A model generated the notes under the pieces. It saw only the letters and a program-made list of their open reading frames with translations. It did no database searches and was not told the origin of the DNA. 64,000 nucleotides of DNA. It comes from ASV31 sp965229765 (lineage in GTDB: Bacteria > Pseudomonadota > Alphaproteobacteria > Rhodobacterales > Rhodobacteraceae). Both the position numbers and the translations under genes were made by a program. Shown one piece after another: positions 61,343-64,000 of this stretch (positions are counted from its first letter, which is position 1; every line of letters starts with the position of its first letter). The stretch covers positions 1,163,028-1,227,027 of the forward strand of contig CBDDJT010000002.1 in assembly GCA_965229765.1 (NCBI GenBank), written 5' to 3'.

Positions 61343-62398
61343 ATGACACGCGACGCGCTTCTGTTCTCGGGGCTCAGCCTTGCCCCGGTGCCGCTGATCG
61401 CCGCCGCCGCATGGGCGGGCGGTCTCTGGGCGCTTGCGGCCATCCTGACGGTCTCGGTCGTTGCCTTCGCCGCCGACGAACTGGTCGCCCCGGCCCATGG
61501 CGCAGGCCGCCCGGCCCAGGATTTCCCCAACGCCCATCGCCTGAACATCGTGCTGGCCGTCGCGCATTTCGCGCTTTTGGGCGCTGTCATCCCTGCGCTG
61601 GCCGGAGCATCCGACATCGGCGCGACCGCTTGGGCGGCGACCTTTGCCGCGACGGGCCTCTACCTCGGTCAGGTCAGCAACGCCAACGCGCACGAACTGA
61701 TCCACGCACGCCGCCGTGCGCCGTTCCTCCTTGGGCGCTGGGTCTACATCTCGATGCTCTTCGGGCACCACACCTCAGCGCATCTTCTGGTCCATCACCG
61801 GCACACCGCCAGCGCCGGGGACCCCAATTCCGCCAAGCTCGGGCGCGGCTATTACCGCTTTGTCGTCGACGCGTGGGGCGGGTCCTTCCGCGCCGCACTG
61901 GCGGCAGAGACCGCGCGGCACGGCCACACGCTGGCCAACCCCTTCGCGCTTTACGCCATGGGCGGGGTGCTGGCGCTCTGGGGCGCAGCGGTGCTGGGGG
62001 GCGCGGCGGGCGTTGCCGTCTTCGTCGCGCTGGCGCTCTGGGCACAGGCGCAGCTTCTTCTGTCGGACTATGTCCAGCACTACGGCCTGCGCCGCCAGCC
62101 CGGCCCCGATGGCCGGCTGGAACCCGTCGGCCCGCGACACAGCTGGAACGCGCCACACTGGTGCACCGGCTACATGATGCTGAACGCCGCGCGCCACTCG
62201 GACCACCACGCCAACCCGGCCAAAGGCTTCGCCACGCTGGAAATCGCGCCCGCGACACAGGTGCCGACCCTGCCCTACAGCCTGCCCTTCATGGGGCTCG
62301 TCGCGCTTTGGCCGCCGCTCTGGCGGCAGATGATGGACCCGCGCGCCGCCGCATGGGCCGCGCCACGCCCCGAGGTGCTGCGCACCGCGGCGGAATGA
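61343..62398 (+). CDS. alkB: AlkB-type membrane di-iron monooxygenase (alkane 1-monooxygenase family)
   Basis: A 351-residue membrane protein with about six helices and the histidine clusters of AlkB: NANAHELIHARRRAPFLLGR (HExxH), HLLVHHRHTASAGDPNSAKL (HxxxHH) and NAARHSDHHANPAKGF (HxxHH). These hold the di-iron site that oxidises terminal carbons of alkanes, fatty acids or other alkyl chains. NAPHWCTGYMMLNAARHSDH corresponds to the AlkB substrate/iron region. The required rubredoxin and reductase are not adjacent. It is divergent from ftsY and lies beside a small secreted-protein gene. True substrate unknown. Confidence 0.9.
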   Translation: MTRDALLFSGLSLAPVPLIAAAAWAGGLWALAAILTVSVVAFAADELVAPAHGAGRPAQDFPNAHRLNIVLAVAHFALLGAVIPALAGASDIGATAWAATFAATGLYLGQVSNANAHELIHARRRAPFLLGRWVYISMLFGHHTSAHLLVHHRHTASAGDPNSAKLGRGYYRFVVDAWGGSFRAALAAETARHGHTLANPFALYAMGGVLALWGAAVLGGAAGVAVFVALALWAQAQLLLSDYVQHYGLRRQPGPDGRLEPVGPRHSWNAPHWCTGYMMLNAARHSDHHANPAKGFATLEIAPATQVPTLPYSLPFMGLVALWPPLWRQMMDPRAAAWAAPRPEVLRTAAE

Positions 62399-62463
62399 CG
62401 CCGCCGCCCGGCCCGGCCGCCGTCACGCTGGCGGGCACGCACCCGATCTGGCACCATGCGCGC

Positions 62464-62859
62464 ATGTGGTTGCGCGCGCTTCTCCTGATCCTGACCCTTG
62501 CCGCACCGGCACTGGCCGAGACCCCGCTCAGCGCCGAGGCGTTCGAGCGCTATGTCACCGGCAAGACACTGACCTATGCCGAAGGCGGCATTTCCTACGG
62601 GGCCGAGGAATACCTGCCCGGGCGCCGCGTCCGATGGGCCTTTGACGGCGACATCTGCCGCGAAGGCTACTGGTATGACGACAACGGCGTGATCTGCTTC
62701 GTCTACGAGCACGACCCCACGCCGCAATGCTGGACTTTCCTTGAAAGCCCCCGAGGCCTGATCGCCCGGTTCGAGGCACCGGGCGGCGGGCGCGAGCTTT
62801 ACGAAGCCTCGCAAAGCGACGAGCCGCTTTTCTGCCCCGGCCCCGAGGTGGGCGTGTAG
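62464..62859 (+). CDS. Small secreted protein, unknown
   Basis: A 131-residue exported protein. The signal peptide is MWLRALLLILTLAAPALA with cleavage at ALA-ET. The mature part has LTYAEGGISYGAEEYLPGRR, VRWAFDGDICREGYWYDDNG and ICFVYEHDPTPQCWTFLESP, with four cysteines (DIC, ICF, QCW, FCP) that could form two disulfides. It resembles small conserved secreted proteins of Rhodobacteraceae, but I cannot name the family. The start is 65 bp after the alkB-type gene on the same strand; no strong ribosome site is seen. Confidence 0.75.
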   Translation: MWLRALLLILTLAAPALAETPLSAEAFERYVTGKTLTYAEGGISYGAEEYLPGRRVRWAFDGDICREGYWYDDNGVICFVYEHDPTPQCWTFLESPRGLIARFEAPGGGRELYEASQSDEPLFCPGPEVGV

Positions 62860-63195
62860 CCGAGACAGGGCGCGCCGCGCGGCGCCATCACCCGAACGTC
62901 GAGCCCCCGCCCGGAACAGCCGCCGCAAGCGGCCCGGGCAGCGGATGGCCGCCCCCCGGCCAGCCGCTTTGGCAACGCCAGCGCGCGCTCAGGGGGTCGT
63001 CCGGACCTGGCAGGGTTAAAGCGCACACCTCAACCGCCGCAGCGGCTGCCCGCGGCCCTCCGGTGCCCTCTGTCACCCCTCGTCCAGCGCGGGAGGCCCA
63101 TCCTCCCGGAACCGCGAATGCCCCGCAACAGCCGGTACAGGTCCAAGCCGCGCACCAACACTCCCGCTGCGCGGGAGAGCCCCAGATTTCCGCGC
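62860..63195. other. Non-coding GC-rich interval
   Basis: About 336 bp between convergent genes. No credible gene, tRNA or clear terminator is seen; frames here are short and arginine- or proline-rich, as expected of non-coding GC-rich DNA. Confidence 0.5.
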
Positions 63196-64000
63196 CTAGA
63201 ACAGCGAGCCCTGTTCCGGCGGCGGCGTCCCGCCACCGCCCTTCTTCCGCGTCGCCCCGCCCGCGCCCACCGTCAGGCGGCCATCGGCGAACTCGATCTC
63301 CAGCACGCCCGCGCCCTCGGCGGCGGTCCTGCGCGTCACCACCCGGTCGTCGGCCCGCACCACGGCATAGCCGCGCTTCAGCGTCTCGGTATAGCCCAGC
63401 GTCTGGCGCAGCCGCTCCAGCCCCGCCAGCCGGTCGGCCCAGCCAGCCACCTGCGCGCGCCCGGCCTGCGACAGCCGCAGGGACAGCCGGTCCAGCGCGA
63501 CGCGCTGCGCCGCCGTCTCCTGTGCCAGCCGCGCGGGCCGCAGCCGCGCCGACAGTTGCGCCGCCTCCTGCCGCTTGCCCCGCGCCAGCCGCCGCAGCGC
63601 CGGGTCAAGACGCGCCGCCAGCCGCGCCACCAGCGCACCCCGGTCCGAAAGCCCCCGGCGCAGCGTCGCGGGGCGCAGCGCCGCCGCCGCATCGGCCAGC
63701 CGCACCCGCTTGGCCTGCGCCGCGGCCCGCAGCGCCCGCGGCAACCGGTCCGCGGCATGGTCCAGCCGCTGGCGCTGGACATCGACCAGCGATTCGGGCC
63801 GGGGCAGCGCGCGCGACAGGTCGGTCAGCCGCTGGCGGCGCTGCCCGGTGCCCTGCGTGACCGCCCGCGTCAGCCGCGCGCCCTGCCCGTCGACCCAGGA
63901 CAGCAGATCCATGCGCACCGGCACCGCAAGCTCCGCCGCCGCCGTGGGCGTGGGCGCGCGCCGGTCCGACACGTAATCGATCAGCGTCGTGTCGGTCTCG
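63196..64000 (-). CDS. xseA: Exodeoxyribonuclease VII large subunit, C-terminal part, cut by window edge
   Basis: The C-terminal 267 residues of XseA. The visible start ETDTTLIDYVSDRRAPTPTA and AAELAVPVR matches the end of the catalytic domain, whose conserved RAPTPTAAAE motif is diagnostic. A long Ala/Arg/Leu-rich coiled-coil region follows, then the C-terminal segment LERLRQTLGYTETLKRGYAV and VRADDRVVTRRTAAEGAGVL. With XseB it degrades single-stranded DNA to short oligonucleotides. The N-terminal OB-fold lies beyond the right edge. Confidence 0.95.
   Translation of the reverse strand, partial: ETDTTLIDYVSDRRAPTPTAAAELAVPVRMDLLSWVDGQGARLTRAVTQGTGQRRQRLTDLSRALPRPESLVDVQRQRLDHAADRLPRALRAAAQAKRVRLADAAAALRPATLRRGLSDRGALVARLAARLDPALRRLARGKRQEAAQLSARLRPARLAQETAAQRVALDRLSLRLSQAGRAQVAGWADRLAGLERLRQTLGYTETLKRGYAVVRADDRVVTRRTAAEGAGVLEIEFADGRLTVGAGGATRKKGGGGTPPPEQGSLF

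Noticed and set aside
61343..62398. Fatty-acid desaturase reading of the AlkB-type gene
   Set aside because: Histidine boxes and the NAPHW...RHSDHH segment fit AlkB better than membrane desaturases, though substrate is unknown.
62860..63195. tRNA or small RNA in the gap before xseA
   Set aside because: No cloverleaf, no TTCRA T-loop in context and no terminator; only GC-rich short frames.

Overview
The window is GC-rich, densely packed and oriented in short operons, and reads as chromosome of an aerobic alphaproteobacterium, most probably of the Rhodobacteraceae (roseobacter/Paracoccus group). Support: an aa3-type cytochrome oxidase subunit I of Paracoccus type, a SAM-II riboswitch in front of metZ, the order glyQ - small membrane-anchored protein - glyS - ppdK-like gene, TRAP and polar-amino-acid ABC transporters, and FolE2 in place of FolE. 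No tRNA, rRNA, CRISPR array, transposase or phage gene was seen.

Region 1 (1-11.3 kb) is a catabolic island. A class III CoA-transferase runs off the left edge, divergent from an IclR-type regulator. Downstream of the regulator, genes overlap start-to-stop: three further class III CoA-transferases, two proteins of the 2-hydroxyacyl-CoA dehydratase / benzoyl-CoA reductase fold, a complete TRAP transporter (binding protein, small and large permease) and another CoA-transferase. The inferred job is uptake of an organic acid, CoA activation, and a dehydration or isomerisation. The dehydratase-like pair has lost most of the cysteines that normally hold the [4Fe-4S] cluster, and one CoA-transferase has Ala where the catalytic Asp should be. 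The real reaction is therefore open; this is the best candidate for an undescribed system.

Region 2 (11.4-20.6 kb) is a second catabolic block. On the minus strand are an amino-acid ABC transporter (two permeases, ATPase, binding protein), an FCD-type GntR regulator and a class IV aminotransferase. Divergent from it is a choline-sulfatase-like enzyme. Beyond lie a fused aconitase-X (cis-3-hydroxyproline dehydratase type) and an M19 dipeptidase. A GATTGT-CA-ACAATC palindrome sits in the divergent promoter region.

Region 3 (20.6-36 kb) is mostly housekeeping: ctaD, a DUF2244 gene with an intrinsic terminator inside its first codons, a GatB/YqeY protein, carA, a membrane glycosyltransferase, an FCD regulator, a HAD nucleotidase, a UbiH-like monooxygenase, a class V aminotransferase, a tandem pair of Lrp/AsnC regulators divergent from ilvC, and an EamA transporter.

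Region 4 (35.6-52.2 kb) holds folB-folP-glmM, a SleB-type cell-wall hydrolase, glyQ-DUF6446-glyS-ppdK-like, a SPOR/peptidoglycan-binding protein with a dead trypsin-like domain, trkH, folE2, and metZ under a SAM-II riboswitch with terminator.

Region 5 (52.3-64 kb) holds an alpha/beta hydrolase, a beta-lactamase-family hydrolase, a GST, a WYL regulator divergent from a VOC protein, pepT, a GNAT, yciB, an EamA transporter, ftsY, an AlkB-type monooxygenase, a small secreted protein and the 3' part of xseA cut by the right edge.
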